DNA of 64,000 nt from Rhodopseudomonas palustris (GCF_013415845.1 NZ_CP058907.1:3348001-3412000), one strand, 5' to 3'. Positions 29,730 through 39,480 are shown, counted from the first letter of the stretch. Numbers and translations: made by a program. The notes: generated by a model not told the origin, from the sequence alone.

Positions 29730-30656
29730 ATGACGAGCAAGCTTTCCCTTCGCATCATTGGCTTGGCGCTGTGCTGTGCGGCGGCGGCGCTGAGTCTTGG
29801 AACGACGCAGGGCCAGGCTCAGTCGGTGGTGGTGATGGTCAATGGCGAACCGATCACCAATTTCGACATCGATCAGCGCTCGAAGCTGAACCGGATGTCG
29901 CACAAGGCGGACAGCCGGCAGCAGGTGCTCGAGGATCTGATCGACGAGAAGGTCAAGATCAAGGAAGCCAAGAAGTACGGCGTCAATCCCAGCGATTCCG
30001 ACATCGACTCCTCCTTCTCCACGATGGCGTCGCGGATGCGGATGAGCACCGCGCAAATGACGAATATGCTGGCCGCTCAAGGCATTCGGCCGGACACGTT
30101 GAAGTCGCGGATCAGGGCCGAGATGGTCTGGGCGAGCCTGGTGCGCGGCCGATTCAAGGACAGCTTGCAGGTCAGCGAGCGCGAAGTTCAGGCGCAGCTC
30201 AAGGGCGGCGACGACACAAAGGCCGTCGAGAGCTTCGAATATCAACTCCGGCCGGTGGTGATGATCGTGTCGCGCGGCTCGGTTTCGGAATCGCTCGATG
30301 CCCGGCGCAAGGAAGCGGAGCAGCTTCGCGGCCGCATCTCGAGCTGTGCCGAGGCCGATCGCGTGTTCAAGGCAATGCCCAATGCGGCGATCCGCGGCAT
30401 CGTGATCAAGACCTCCGCTGACCTGCCGCCGGCGCTCCGCGAGATCCTCGACAAGACGCCGGTGGGCCACCTCACCCCGCCCGAAGTCACCAAACAGGGC
30501 ATCGAGATGGTCGCGCTGTGCGAGCGGAAGCAGTCGACCGCCGATACGCCGCGCAAACGCGAAATTCGCGAGAAGCTGTTCGGCGAGAAATTCCAGGCAA
30601 AGTCGAAAGAGTATCTGCAGGAAGTGCGTAAAGCCGCGATGATCGAGTATCGCTGA
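29730..30656 (+). CDS. SurA-like periplasmic chaperone / peptidyl-prolyl isomerase
   Basis: A 308-residue protein with a signal peptide (cleavage likely after QGQA, ~residue 30) and a SurA N-terminal domain: VVVMVNGEPITNFDIDQRSKL...QQVLEDLIDEKVKIKEAKKYG. A degenerate parvulin-like region follows (PVGHLTPPEVTKQGIEMVALCER). It is shorter than E. coli SurA (about 430) and seems to hold only one weak PPIase module. SurA guides outer-membrane barrels such as LptD to the BAM complex, and the position right after lptD matches the conserved surA-pdxA-ksgA order. I leave the symbol blank because of the shortened domain set. Confidence 0.85.
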   Translation: MTSKLSLRIIGLALCCAAAALSLGTTQGQAQSVVVMVNGEPITNFDIDQRSKLNRMSHKADSRQQVLEDLIDEKVKIKEAKKYGVNPSDSDIDSSFSTMASRMRMSTAQMTNMLAAQGIRPDTLKSRIRAEMVWASLVRGRFKDSLQVSEREVQAQLKGGDDTKAVESFEYQLRPVVMIVSRGSVSESLDARRKEAEQLRGRISSCAEADRVFKAMPNAAIRGIVIKTSADLPPALREILDKTPVGHLTPPEVTKQGIEMVALCERKQSTADTPRKREIREKLFGEKFQAKSKEYLQEVRKAAMIEYR

Positions 30657-30716
30657 GACGTCGCAGCGAGCTTCATCGCGGCACAGGTGCCGGCGGTCCG
30701 CGCCTCGGAGTCGATC

Positions 30717-31730
30717 ATGACCGGAATGGCAAAACCACTGGCGCTGACACTCGGCGAGCCTGCAGGGATCGGTCCCGATATCGCCCTGGCAGCGTGGCTG
30801 CAGCGCGAGCAACACGGACTACCGCCATTCTACCTTCTTGGTGACGCCGGCTGTCTGTCCCGTCGTGCCAAACTGCTTGGCCTCGACGTTCCACTGGCAG
30901 AGGTCAAAGCCGAAGACGCCGCAGCAGCGTTTGCGACAACCCTTCCGGTTGTCTCCACAGGACAGATCGCAACCGCGACGCCGGGCCAACCGGACGCCAC
31001 CAGTGCGCCGGCCGCAATCGCGTCGATCGAGCACGCTGTGGCCGATGTCCGGAGCGGTCGCGCAGCCGCTGTCGTGACTAACCCAATCGCCAAGAGCGTG
31101 CTGTACCAGGCAGGCTTCCACCATCCCGGACACACCGAGTTTCTGGCCGAACTCGCCAAGCGAGACGGCATCGTGCCGCAGCCGGTGATGATGCTGTGGT
31201 GCCCTGCCCTCGCGGTCGTACCGGTGACGATTCATGTCTCGCTGCGCGACGCGATCACCCAACTCACCACTGATTTGATCGTGTCCACCGCGCGGATCGT
31301 CGTCAAAGACCTCCGCGAGCGACTGGGCATTGCGCAGCCTCGTTTGGCGCTGGCAGGGCTCAACCCCCACGCCGGCGAAGACGGCGCGCTTGGCCTAGAG
31401 GATCGGGCCGTGGTTGCACCCGCGGTGGCGATTCTGCGCCGTGAAGGGATCGACGCGCGCGGACCGTTGCCGGCAGATACAATGTTCCATGCGGCAGCAC
31501 GAAAGACCTATGACTGCGCGATCTGCATGTATCACGATCAGGCGCTGATCCCGATCAAGACCATCGCCTTCGATGAGGGCGTCAACGTCACGCTCGGTCT
31601 CCTCTTCATCCGGACCTCGCCCGATCACGGCACAGCGTTCGATATCGCCGGCAGTGGACAAGCCAACCCGTCGAGTCTGGTCGCGGCCTTGAAGCTGGCC
31701 GCACAGATGGCATCGGCCAAAACCGCATGA
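30717..31730 (+). CDS. pdxA: 4-hydroxythreonine-4-phosphate dehydrogenase
   Basis: A 337-residue NAD-dependent enzyme of the pyridoxal 5'-phosphate pathway. Visible features are [17 protein letters not shown] at the N-terminus, [26 protein letters not shown] with a metal-binding His, LNPHAGEDG, and [12 protein letters not shown] with a second His. The ATG at 30717 has GGAG 6 bases upstream; an ATG at 30726 is possible. The stop overlaps the rsmA start by four bases. Confidence 0.96.
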   Translation: MTGMAKPLALTLGEPAGIGPDIALAAWLQREQHGLPPFYLLGDAGCLSRRAKLLGLDVPLAEVKAEDAAAAFATTLPVVSTGQIATATPGQPDATSAPAAIASIEHAVADVRSGRAAAVVTNPIAKSVLYQAGFHHPGHTEFLAELAKRDGIVPQPVMMLWCPALAVVPVTIHVSLRDAITQLTTDLIVSTARIVVKDLRERLGIAQPRLALAGLNPHAGEDGALGLEDRAVVAPAVAILRREGIDARGPLPADTMFHAAARKTYDCAICMYHDQALIPIKTIAFDEGVNVTLGLLFIRTSPDHGTAFDIAGSGQANPSSLVAALKLAAQMASAKTA

Positions 31731-32590
31731 GCGCGATCGACGATTTGCCGCCGCTGCGCGAGGTCATCCGGCGACATGATCTCGCCGCACGGAAATCGCT
31801 CGGCCAGAACTTCCTGCTCGATCTCAATCTGACGGCGCGCATCGCGCGAGCAGCCGGGCCACTCGCGGGCGTCACGGTGGTCGAGATCGGCCCCGGTCCA
31901 GGCGGCCTCACCCGCGCGCTGCTGGCGACCGGTGCTAAACGCGTGATCGCGATCGAGCGAGACGAACGAGCGCTCGGCGCGCTGGAGGAAATCGCTGCAC
32001 ACTATCCCGGCCGCCTCGAAATCATCAGCGGTGACGCGATGGAATTCGATCCGCGCCCGCTGCTGAATGGCGACCGCGCCCGGATCGTCGCCAACCTACC
32101 GTACAACATCGCCACCCCGCTGCTGATCGGCTGGCTGTGCGCCGAGCCGTGGCCGCCGTGGTACGAGATGATGGTGCTGATGTTTCAGCGCGAGGTGGCC
32201 CAGCGCATCGTCGCGCATCATGACGACGACGCTTATGGCCGGCTCGCAGTGCTGGCGAATTGGCGCGCCGAGACGCAGATGCTGTTCGATATTTCGCCGT
32301 CCGCCTTTGTGCCACCACCGAAGGTGACCTCCTCAGTGGTGCGCCTGGTGCCCCGCGCGCAACCGGAGCCGTGCGATCGAGCCGCGCTCGAACAGGTTGC
32401 AGCCGCCGCGTTCGGCCAACGCCGAAAGATGCTGCGTCAGAGCCTCAAATCGCTTGGCGTCGATCCGGCACAGCTCACAGCCGCCGCCGGGATCGATCCG
32501 GCGCGGCGTGCCGAGACCGTGCCGGTGTCCGGTTTTGTTGCCATGGCGAACGAATTGGCCAATAGTCGCGCGATAAGAACACAAGCCTGA
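31727..32590 (+). CDS. rsmA: 16S rRNA (adenine1518/1519-N6) dimethyltransferase RsmA (KsgA)
   Basis: A 287-residue methyltransferase that dimethylates two adjacent adenines near the 3' end of 16S rRNA late in 30S assembly. Motifs: [10 protein letters not shown], the SAM loop [26 protein letters not shown], and the catalytic [11 protein letters not shown]. Loss of the enzyme gives kasugamycin resistance in bacteria generally. It begins inside the pdxA stop codon, closing the lptF-to-rsmA run. Confidence 0.96.
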   Translation: MSAIDDLPPLREVIRRHDLAARKSLGQNFLLDLNLTARIARAAGPLAGVTVVEIGPGPGGLTRALLATGAKRVIAIERDERALGALEEIAAHYPGRLEIISGDAMEFDPRPLLNGDRARIVANLPYNIATPLLIGWLCAEPWPPWYEMMVLMFQREVAQRIVAHHDDDAYGRLAVLANWRAETQMLFDISPSAFVPPPKVTSSVVRLVPRAQPEPCDRAALEQVAAAAFGQRRKMLRQSLKSLGVDPAQLTAAAGIDPARRAETVPVSGFVAMANELANSRAIRTQA

Positions 32591-32606
32591 AAGGGAGAAA
32601 CCCGAC

Positions 32607-33665
32607 ATGACGCAAATGCGTCGCCAGTCTCTGGTGAAATTCGACGCCCCGCTGTGTGAGACCATCATCGATGCGCCGAAGCCGCAGGGGCGCGAAGTGC
32701 TGGTGAAGATCGAGCGCTGCGGCCTGTGCCACTCCGACCTGCACATTCAGGACGGCTACGCCGATCTCGGCGGCGGCAAGAAGCTCGATACCACGCGCGG
32801 CATGACGCTGCCGTTCACCCTGGGTCATGAGATCGCCGGCGTCGTCGCCGAAGTCGGTCCCGACGCGCCGCAGGATCTGATCGGGACCAAGAAAGCGGTG
32901 TTTCCTTGGATCGGCTGCGGCAAATGCCGTGACTGCCTCGCGGGCGACGAGAACCTGTGCGCCAAGAACCGCTTCCTCGGCGTCTCGATCGACGGCGGCT
33001 TCGCGACCCACGTACTGGTACCGGATGCCAAGTATCTGCTCGACTACGATCCGCTGCCGACCAACGTCGCTGCGACGTTGATGTGCTCTGGTATCACCGC
33101 CTATGGCGCCTTGAAGCGTCTGGTGGACCGGCCTCGTCAACGCAATCTGCTGCTGATCGGTCTGGGCGGCGTCGGCATGATGGGTCTCTCGCTTGCTCAG
33201 GCGATGTTCAAGCAGCCGATCGCGGTGGCCGATCTCAGCCCCGCGGCGCGCGAAGCGGCGCTGAAGAACGGCGCGGCCGTCGCTTACGACCCATCGGAGC
33301 CCGACGTTGCCAAGCGCATCTTCAAGGAGACCGATGGCGGCTTCGATGGCGTGGTGGATTTCGCCGGCAACGACAAGTCGATGAACTTCGCCGTCAGCAC
33401 GGTTGCGCGTGGTGGCAAGATCGTGGTGTCGGGTCTGATGGGCGGCCAGTTCAGCCTGCCGATGGTGCAATGGATCTACAAGCGCATGACCGTCGAAGGC
33501 TTCATGGTCGGCACGCTCGAAGAGACCAAGGAACTGCTCGCGCTCGCGCGTGCCGGCAAGGTCAAGCCGACTCCGATGAAGGAAGAGCCGATGCAGGATG
33601 CGCAAAAGTGGATCGATCAGCTGCGCGCCGGCAAGGTGGTTGGCCGCATCATGCTGGCGAACTAA
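32607..33665 (+). CDS. Zinc-dependent alcohol dehydrogenase (MDR family)
   Basis: A 352-residue medium-chain dehydrogenase. Catalytic zinc ligands are Cys in ERCGLCHSDLH, and His in TLGHEIAGVV; structural zinc is held by four Cys in CGKCRDCLAGDENLC. The Rossmann loop is LLIGLGGVGMMGLSLAQ. The C-terminal half is followed by LMGGQFSLPMVQWIYKRMTVEG, seen in alcohol dehydrogenases of this class. The substrate is unknown. It starts 16 bases after rsmA with AAGGGAG upstream, so it may be cotranscribed, though its own promoter is equally possible. A long hairpin follows. Confidence 0.92.
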   Translation: MTQMRRQSLVKFDAPLCETIIDAPKPQGREVLVKIERCGLCHSDLHIQDGYADLGGGKKLDTTRGMTLPFTLGHEIAGVVAEVGPDAPQDLIGTKKAVFPWIGCGKCRDCLAGDENLCAKNRFLGVSIDGGFATHVLVPDAKYLLDYDPLPTNVAATLMCSGITAYGALKRLVDRPRQRNLLLIGLGGVGMMGLSLAQAMFKQPIAVADLSPAAREAALKNGAAVAYDPSEPDVAKRIFKETDGGFDGVVDFAGNDKSMNFAVSTVARGGKIVVSGLMGGQFSLPMVQWIYKRMTVEGFMVGTLEETKELLALARAGKVKPTPMKEEPMQDAQKWIDQLRAGKVVGRIMLAN

Positions 33666-33677
33666 TCGTCGCCTAAT

Positions 33678-33713
33678 CCTGGCATTGCGGTTCCCAAAAG
33701 CCGCAATGCCAGG
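33678..33713 (+). terminator. 13-bp perfect hairpin downstream of the alcohol dehydrogenase gene
   Basis: CCTGGCATTGCGG pairs fully with CCGCAATGCCAGG around a 10-base loop, 13 bases after the stop codon. There is no T-run behind it, so it may act as a 3' RNA stabiliser or factor-dependent terminator rather than an intrinsic one. Confidence 0.55.
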
Positions 33714-33823
33714 CCCCGAATTGTCTCACCCTCACCGGATTGTCGGCATATTGCGACCCCATTTGTCGCGGAAAAAACGGACGAACAGAAGTTCCGTTGT
33801 CCCGCGTCAGAATGGGGAATGCC

Positions 33824-35002
33824 ATGCACAACCGATCCGCGAAACTGCTGTTGGCCGTGAGCGCCGGCGCGATCGCGAGCGTTGCGATCACAGCAAGTCC
33901 CCTGTCCTCGGCGCGGGCGGACACCTGTTTGTCGGCGCCGAACGCACCCACCCCGGTTGGCAGTCATTGGTTCTACCGCGCTGACCACGCCAACAAGCGC
34001 AAGTGCTGGTACTTGCGCAAGGCGGACGCCGCGCCGGCAGCAGCAAGTACCACCGAAGCGCCCCCACCAGAGGCGACCGATACGGCCGAGGGCGTCCCGG
34101 CCCCGGCAACAAATCGTCCAGCACCATCTCCCAAAGCCAAGACCGCTGCAGCATCGAGTGCGACGCAGCCGACTTCGCCGGCGCCGTCGACTGCCGCTCC
34201 GTTGCGCTCTTCCGTTGCCGATGCCCGCGCCGAATTTGCAGCACCTCAGCAGCCGCAATCTGCCGCTCCCGCGGCGATCAATTCTCCCTTCCCCGCCCCC
34301 GTGCTCACAGCGCCCGGCGAGGCGACACAGGCGGCGGCAGCGCCTGCCCCCGCCGCCGAGCAGTCGAACACAGTTACTCCCACCTCGATGAACGACCGCT
34401 GGTCGGACTCATCGGCCGGCAACGTCCAGGCCAATACCGATGTCACCGACAAGCTGCGCAAGGCCGCAAAGGCGACCAAGTCGGCGCCGGCCTCCATCAC
34501 CGAGGGGTCGATGAGCGCGGGCACACTTGCGACGCTGATCGGCGCCCTGCTCGCGGCCCTCGCGGTCGCCGGCGGTATCGCAGCCGCGCTCATGAAATTC
34601 GGCCGCAGCGAACCGATCGTGCGACGTGAGCCGGGCGGGCGTCCCGACCTTTGGGCGGGTCGAACCGAAAGGGACACAACCGATATCTATGCCAATGACT
34701 TCAGGTCGAGCCCGATCGATCTCGATGCGACGTTCCGCAAGCCTGCCGCGCCGCCGGCTGTCCCCTCGGCCTCGGATCAAGACATCGAGCCGCCTGCCTG
34801 GATCAAGGCCGCCCGCGAACGCCACGTCGCCAACGACCGCGTTCGGCCGGGTGGTGCAGATTTCCGTGCCGCGGAGGTAAGTGCCGCCAAGCCGCAGCGT
34901 ACACCTGACACGACCGATGGCCGGGCCCACGAGACTGCTCCGCCGGCAGCGGACGAAATCGAACAATTGCTGGCGCTGGCGCAGAAGCGCTCGGCGGCGT
35001 AG
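33824..35002 (+). CDS. Exported/membrane protein of unknown function, Ala/Pro-rich
   Basis: I do not recognise this 392-residue protein. It has a signal-like N-terminus (KLLLAVSAGAIASVAITASPLSSARA), then a short conserved-looking module with Cys pair and aromatics (ADTCLSAPNAPTPVGSHWFYR...KRKCWYLRK, ~32-65). A long low-complexity Ala/Pro/Thr linker follows (~66-230), then one strong transmembrane helix (~233-260, LATLIGALLAALAVAGGIAAAL), and a charged tail ending EIEQLLALAQKRSAA. GGGGA lies 5 bases before the ATG at 33824; an ATG at 33812 is an alternative. The layout suggests a periplasmic sensor-like module tethered to a cytoplasmic tail. Confidence 0.75.
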   Translation: MHNRSAKLLLAVSAGAIASVAITASPLSSARADTCLSAPNAPTPVGSHWFYRADHANKRKCWYLRKADAAPAAASTTEAPPPEATDTAEGVPAPATNRPAPSPKAKTAAASSATQPTSPAPSTAAPLRSSVADARAEFAAPQQPQSAAPAAINSPFPAPVLTAPGEATQAAAAPAPAAEQSNTVTPTSMNDRWSDSSAGNVQANTDVTDKLRKAAKATKSAPASITEGSMSAGTLATLIGALLAALAVAGGIAAALMKFGRSEPIVRREPGGRPDLWAGRTERDTTDIYANDFRSSPIDLDATFRKPAAPPAVPSASDQDIEPPAWIKAARERHVANDRVRPGGADFRAAEVSAAKPQRTPDTTDGRAHETAPPAADEIEQLLALAQKRSAA

Positions 35003-35005
35003 GCG

Positions 35006-35668
35006 TCAGCCTTCGAGCTGCTGGCGCATCCCGCGGACGAAGGCGTCCAATCCGACCTGACGCTCGCGCTTGAGCTGCTCGGCGCGCAGGATCGAACGCA
35101 CGGACTCGAAGGCAACGCCGATATTGTCGTTGACCACGATGTAATCGTAGGCGTCGAAGTGGCTCATCTCGTCGCCGGCTTTCTTCATCCGACCGCGGAT
35201 CACCTCGTGGGAATCCTGCGCGCGGGTATGCAGCCGATGCTCCAGCGCCTGCACGGACGGCGGCAGGATGAAGACGCTGACGACGTCGCTTCCAGCGCGA
35301 CTGCGGAGCTGCTGTGTGCCCTGCCAGTCGATGTCAAACAACACATCGCGGCCGGCTGCGAGCGCGGCTTCGACCGGGGCACGCGGCGTGCCATAGCGAT
35401 TGTCGAACACGTTGGCCCATTCGAGGAATTCCCCGGCTCCGACCATCTCGTCGAATTTCGGCCGATCGACGAAGTAATAGTCGCGGCCGTCGACCTCGCC
35501 AGGCCGCATGGGCCGTGTCGTTGCAGACACCGACATCTGCAGCCCTGGCATCTGTTCGACCAGCATCCGCGACAGCGTCGTCTTGCCGGCGCCGGAGGGC
35601 GACGACAGCACGAACATCAGCCCGCGCCGCTCGACACCGCTGTAGCTGCCCGCCGCTCCGTCGCTCAT
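35006..35668 (-). CDS. gmk: Guanylate kinase
   Basis: A 220-residue GMP kinase. The P-loop is LSSPSGAGKTTLSRML near residue 24, followed by SVSATTRPMRPGEVDGRDYYFV and EWANVFDNRYGTPRAPVE, the GMP-binding part. It lies 2 bases after the yicC stop on the same strand, a conserved yicC-gmk pair at the end of the fab/mltG run. Confidence 0.97.
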   Translation of the reverse strand: MSDGAAGSYSGVERRGLMFVLSSPSGAGKTTLSRMLVEQMPGLQMSVSATTRPMRPGEVDGRDYYFVDRPKFDEMVGAGEFLEWANVFDNRYGTPRAPVEAALAAGRDVLFDIDWQGTQQLRSRAGSDVVSVFILPPSVQALEHRLHTRAQDSHEVIRGRMKKAGDEMSHFDAYDYIVVNDNIGVAFESVRSILRAEQLKRERQVGLDAFVRGMRQQLEG

Positions 35669-35670
35669 GA

Positions 35671-36558
35671 TTACTCCAGATTCTGAACCTGCTCGCGGAA
35701 CTGCTCGACGACGTTCTTCATCGCCAGTCCGGCATTGGTCAGCTCCAGATCGATCGACTTGGAGCAGCAGGTGTTGACCTCGCGGTTGAATTCCTGCGCG
35801 AGGAAATCGAGCCGGCGCCCGACGGCGCCACCCTTGGCGAGCATCTCGCGGCTCTGCGCAATGTGCGAAGCGATGCGATCGAGCTCCTCCCGAATATCGG
35901 CCTTGGTCGCCATCATGATGGCTTCCTGATGCAGCCGGTCGGGGTCGAAGCGGTCGGACGTATCGAGCAGCGCCGCGATCTGTTCGGCAAGGCGGGCCTT
36001 GATCGCATCGGGCTTGCGGCCCGGCGCAGCCTCGGCCTGCTTGGCAAGCGCTTCCAGCTCATCCAGACGTTGAGCCAGCACCGCGGCGAGGCTCGCTCCC
36101 TCGCGCTTGCGCATCTCGATGAGGCTCTTCAGCGCTTCACCGAATGCAGACTCGACGGCGGTGCGTGCGGCCTTCTCCTCGGCCTCGTCGGCCTCCGGTT
36201 CGACCACTTCGATGACGCCCTTGATGCCGAGCAGCCCATCGATGCTCGGCGCGACCGCGTCGACCTTGCCGGCGATCTCACTGGCAACCTTCAACACCGA
36301 GGCCAGCACATCCTGATTGATCTGGATGGCCGAGACCGCGTTGGCGCGCTTGACGGTGAGATTGGCGTAGATGGTGCCGCGGGACAGCATCTCCGCGGCG
36401 CGCTTGCGGACCGGCGGTTCGATATCGTCCCATCCGGGCGGCAGCCGCATCCGGAAATCGAAGCCTTTGGCGTTCACCGACTTCAATTCCCACTCGAACA
36501 CGTAGGGGCCGCTGGCACCGTGGCTGCGTGCAAATCCGGTCATGCTCGATAACGACAT
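35671..36558 (-). CDS. YicC family protein (predicted endoribonuclease)
   Basis: A 295-residue YicC-type protein. The hallmark N-terminus SMTGFARSHG and WELKSVNAKGFDFRMRLP are present, as is the C-terminal DUF1732 segment RLDFLAQEFNREVNTCCSKSID. E. coli YicC has been reported to be a ribonuclease affecting small RNA stability; function in this group is inferred by family only. The start at 36558 gives MSLSSMTGF; the internal ATG at 36543 is possible. The upstream gene mltG ends 101 bases away. Confidence 0.92.
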   Translation of the reverse strand: MSLSSMTGFARSHGASGPYVFEWELKSVNAKGFDFRMRLPPGWDDIEPPVRKRAAEMLSRGTIYANLTVKRANAVSAIQINQDVLASVLKVASEIAGKVDAVAPSIDGLLGIKGVIEVVEPEADEAEEKAARTAVESAFGEALKSLIEMRKREGASLAAVLAQRLDELEALAKQAEAAPGRKPDAIKARLAEQIAALLDTSDRFDPDRLHQEAIMMATKADIREELDRIASHIAQSREMLAKGGAVGRRLDFLAQEFNREVNTCCSKSIDLELTNAGLAMKNVVEQFREQVQNLE

Positions 36559-36659
36559 CGCGTCACTGTCTCCGGATTTCGAGGTTAAGAATCGCCACGA
36601 TCGGCGGGCGGAACTTAACGCAAACCCCGCCGCGATGTGAACTGCCGGCCGCGTGCAAC

Positions 36660-37916
36660 TTACTCGGTCGCACCGTTCGGCGTGGCATTGCGAGCGCGGC
36701 GCTTCTGCGCACCGTTCTTGCCGGCGGCCTTCGGCGCCCCGGCCGGCGCGGCTGCCGCAGGATCGCCGGCGGGCTCGGCAGCCGGAGCGGCCGCGGTCGG
36801 CGGCGTTTCCTCCGGCGGCTCGACGGTGTCGTTCTGGAGCTGCTTTTCCTGCGCCCGCAGCTTGCCGACGTTCTTCTGGTGCACCTCGTAATTGTCGCTG
36901 AAGGCGTGACCACCGCTGCCATCGGCGACGAAGTACAGATCGCGGGTGCGCGCCGGATTGGCCGCAGCCTCCAGCGATGCGCGCCCCGGATTGGCGATCG
37001 GCCCGGGCGGCAATCCGTCGATCACATAGGTGTTGTAAGGGGACGGCTGCGTGATCTCGCTTCGCTTGATCGGACGGCCGAGCGTACCCTTGCCGCCGAC
37101 GAGACCGTAGATGATCGTCGGATCGGACTGCAGCCGCATCTTCTTCTGCAGCCGATTGACGAACACCGCGGCGACGCGCGTGCGCTCGTCCGGCTTGCCG
37201 GTCTCCTTCTCAACCAGCGAAGCCAACGTCACCAGTTGCTCCGGAGTCTTGATCGGCAGGTCGGGACTGCGACGCTCCCAGATCTCGCTGAGCACCCGCT
37301 TCTGCGCCTGCTGCAAGCGGTGGATCACCTGCTCGCGCGGCGTCCCGCGCGGAAACTTGTAGGTCTCCGGCAGCAACGTTCCTTCGCGCGGAATTTCGCG
37401 GATGCTTCCGGTGAAGATCGGATTATCGGACAGGCGCTCGACGATCTGTTCCGAAGTCAGTCCTTCGGGAATCGTCACCGCGTGCTGCACCACCTTGCCT
37501 TCGACGATGGTTCCGATCACGTCGCGCAGGCTGGCATTCTTCTGAAACAGATACTCGCCCGGCTTGAGCTCGGTGCGGGCGCGCAATGCCATCACGCCGC
37601 CTGCGAACACCAGCCAACCGTCTTCGATCACGCCTTCGCGCTTCAGGATCTGCGCGATGTCGTCGAGGCCAGCACGCTGCGGAATATTGACCGTCTTGTC
37701 CTGCGCGAGCGGTCCCGGCGCTTCGAGCTTGTTCTTGCCGTACACGTACAAGCCGCCGGCCCCGATCATCACAACCACAATGAAAGTGATGATCGCATTG
37801 CCGATGATGACCAGCGGATTGCGGGCGTGGTCGGACCGCTTCGGCGGCGGCGGAAGCTGCTCCGGCTCGAGCGCCGCACGCGGGCTTCTCGGCGAAATCG
37901 GCGGCCTTTCACTCAT
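36660..37916 (-). CDS. mltG: Endolytic murein transglycosylase MltG (YceG)
   Basis: A protein of about 418 residues with a cytoplasmic Pro/Arg-rich start, one transmembrane helix (PLVIIGNAIITFIVVVMIGAGG, ~35-57), a LysM-like region and the YceG catalytic domain. The active-site Glu sits in LASLVEKETGKPDERTRVAAVFVNRL, followed by QSDPTIIYGL and YNTYVIDGLPPGPIANPG. MltG cleaves nascent glycan strands and sets their length. The C-terminal ~65 residues are an Ala/Pro-rich extension absent from E. coli MltG. The start is uncertain: ATGs at 37916, 37946 and 37976 all lack a good ribosome site. Confidence 0.92.
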   Translation of the reverse strand: MSERPPISPRSPRAALEPEQLPPPPKRSDHARNPLVIIGNAIITFIVVVMIGAGGLYVYGKNKLEAPGPLAQDKTVNIPQRAGLDDIAQILKREGVIEDGWLVFAGGVMALRARTELKPGEYLFQKNASLRDVIGTIVEGKVVQHAVTIPEGLTSEQIVERLSDNPIFTGSIREIPREGTLLPETYKFPRGTPREQVIHRLQQAQKRVLSEIWERRSPDLPIKTPEQLVTLASLVEKETGKPDERTRVAAVFVNRLQKKMRLQSDPTIIYGLVGGKGTLGRPIKRSEITQPSPYNTYVIDGLPPGPIANPGRASLEAAANPARTRDLYFVADGSGGHAFSDNYEVHQKNVGKLRAQEKQLQNDTVEPPEETPPTAAAPAAEPAGDPAAAAPAGAPKAAGKNGAQKRRARNATPNGATE

Positions 37917-38118
37917 CGGTGCAACCTGAATCCTGTCGGCTCGCATGGGGGCCGGCGCAATATGCACCGGCGACATTCGTGATCACGACTTCGATGCAAT
38001 GTCCGGTCTGGACTCTATCCAGGCGGATGAGGGCTGCAACCGATCATACTCCGAAACTGACGGACCGCGTAGGGTTGAGCAGCGATTGCGGCGAAACGGT
38101 GGATGACGAGTCGCGCGT

Positions 38119-39384
38119 TTAGTTCGGCACGCGCTGCAACACCAGCGACGCGTTCGTGCCACCGAACCCGAACGAGTTCGACAATGCAACGTTGATCTCG
38201 CGGGCCCGCGGCTTCCACGGAACCAGATCGATCGCCGTCTCGACCGAGGGGGTGTCGAGATTGATCGTCGGCGGCGCAACGTTGTCGCGAATCGCGAGCA
38301 CGCAGAAGATCGCTTCCACAGCACCGGCCGCCCCAAGCAGATGGCCGATCGACGACTTGGTCGACGACATCGAGACGCGCGAGGCCGCATTGCCGAGCAG
38401 GCGCTGTGCCGCACCGAGCTCGATCTCGTCACCGAGCGGCGTCGAGGTGCCGTGTGCGTTGATGTAGTCGATGTCCGACACTGCGATGCCGCCGCGCTTG
38501 ATCGCGGCGCTCATGCAGCGGAATGCGCCGTCACCATCAGAGCTCGGCGCCGTGATGTGATAAGCGTCGCCCGACAGACCGTAGCCGATCACTTCGGCAT
38601 AGATCCGCGCGCCACGCGCCTTGGCGTGTTCGTACTCTTCAAGCACGACGACGCCGGCGCCCTCGCCCATCACGAAGCCGTCGCGATCCTTGTCGTAGGG
38701 CCGCGAAGCCTTGGTCGGCGCATCGTTGAAACCGGTCGACAGCGCCCGCGCGGCGGCAAAACCGGCCATCGCCAGACGGCTGATCGGAGATTCGGTACCG
38801 CCCGCGACCATCACGTCGGCATCGCCGAGCGCGATCAACCGCGAGGCATCACCGATCGCATGGGCGCCGGTCGAGCAAGCCGTGACGACCGAATGGTTGG
38901 GGCCCTTGAGACCGAATTCGATCGAGACATAGCCGGACGCAAGATTGATCAGGCGGCCGGGAATAAAGAACGGAGAGATCCGGCGCGGGCCGCGTTGCTC
39001 GAGCAGCAGCGCAGTCTCGGCGATGCCCTGCAGGCCGCCGATGCCGGAGCCTATCAGCACGCCCGAGGCGCAGCGCTCTTCTTCCGTGGAGGGATGCCAG
39101 CCGGCATCGTCGAGCGCCTGACGCGCCGCCGCCATCGCATAGACGATGAAGTCATCGACCTTGCGCTGGTCTTTCGGCTCCATCCATTGATCAGGATTGA
39201 AAGTGCCGTTGGTGCCGTCGCCGCGCGGAATGACGCAGGCGATCTGGCTGGCGAGATCCGACACGTCGAACGTATCGATCTTGCGTGCGCCGCTTTCGCC
39301 GGCGAGCACTCGGCTCCAGGTCGGTTCGACGCCGCAGCCCAGCGGCGACACCATGCCAAGGCCCGTGACGACAACCCGTCTCAT
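38119..39384 (-). CDS. fabF: Beta-ketoacyl-ACP synthase II
   Basis: A 421-residue condensing enzyme that elongates acyl-ACP with malonyl-ACP. The thiolase fold shows MRRVVVTGLGMVSPLG at the start, the nucleophile in TACSTGAHAIG, the first active-site His in NAHGTSTPLGD, and KSSIGHLLGAAG with the second His, ending NSFGFGGTNASLVL. The ATG at 39384 is the family start; the longer frame from 39417 adds 11 residues. It follows acpP by 96 bases, separated by a strong hairpin. Confidence 0.96.
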   Translation of the reverse strand: MRRVVVTGLGMVSPLGCGVEPTWSRVLAGESGARKIDTFDVSDLASQIACVIPRGDGTNGTFNPDQWMEPKDQRKVDDFIVYAMAAARQALDDAGWHPSTEEERCASGVLIGSGIGGLQGIAETALLLEQRGPRRISPFFIPGRLINLASGYVSIEFGLKGPNHSVVTACSTGAHAIGDASRLIALGDADVMVAGGTESPISRLAMAGFAAARALSTGFNDAPTKASRPYDKDRDGFVMGEGAGVVVLEEYEHAKARGARIYAEVIGYGLSGDAYHITAPSSDGDGAFRCMSAAIKRGGIAVSDIDYINAHGTSTPLGDEIELGAAQRLLGNAASRVSMSSTKSSIGHLLGAAGAVEAIFCVLAIRDNVAPPTINLDTPSVETAIDLVPWKPRAREINVALSNSFGFGGTNASLVLQRVPN

Positions 39385-39423
39385 CTCCAGCACTCCGGCG
39401 TAGAATGCGCGGTGCAAAACAAG

Positions 39424-39460
39424 AAGCCGGTGGACCGCTTTTGTGCGGTCCGTCCGGCTT
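39424..39460 (-). terminator. Hairpin between acpP and fabF, possible attenuator
   Basis: AAGCCGG and GGACCGC pair with GCGGTCC and CCGGCTT, a 14-bp stem interrupted by one small internal loop, around a 6-base loop. On the minus strand the stem is followed by CTTCTTGTTTTGC, a broken T-rich stretch. Placed between acpP and fabF it could stop a share of transcripts after acpP, so that acyl carrier protein is made in excess over FabF. Confidence 0.7.
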
Positions 39461-39480
39461 CCTTCACACCGCGCGGAGCG

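Noticed and set aside
27120..30815. A 1231-codon open frame antisense to lptD and surA
   Set aside because: It is a high-G+C shadow: the sense genes have clear family motifs and the antisense translation is Arg/His/Ala-rich without any domain.
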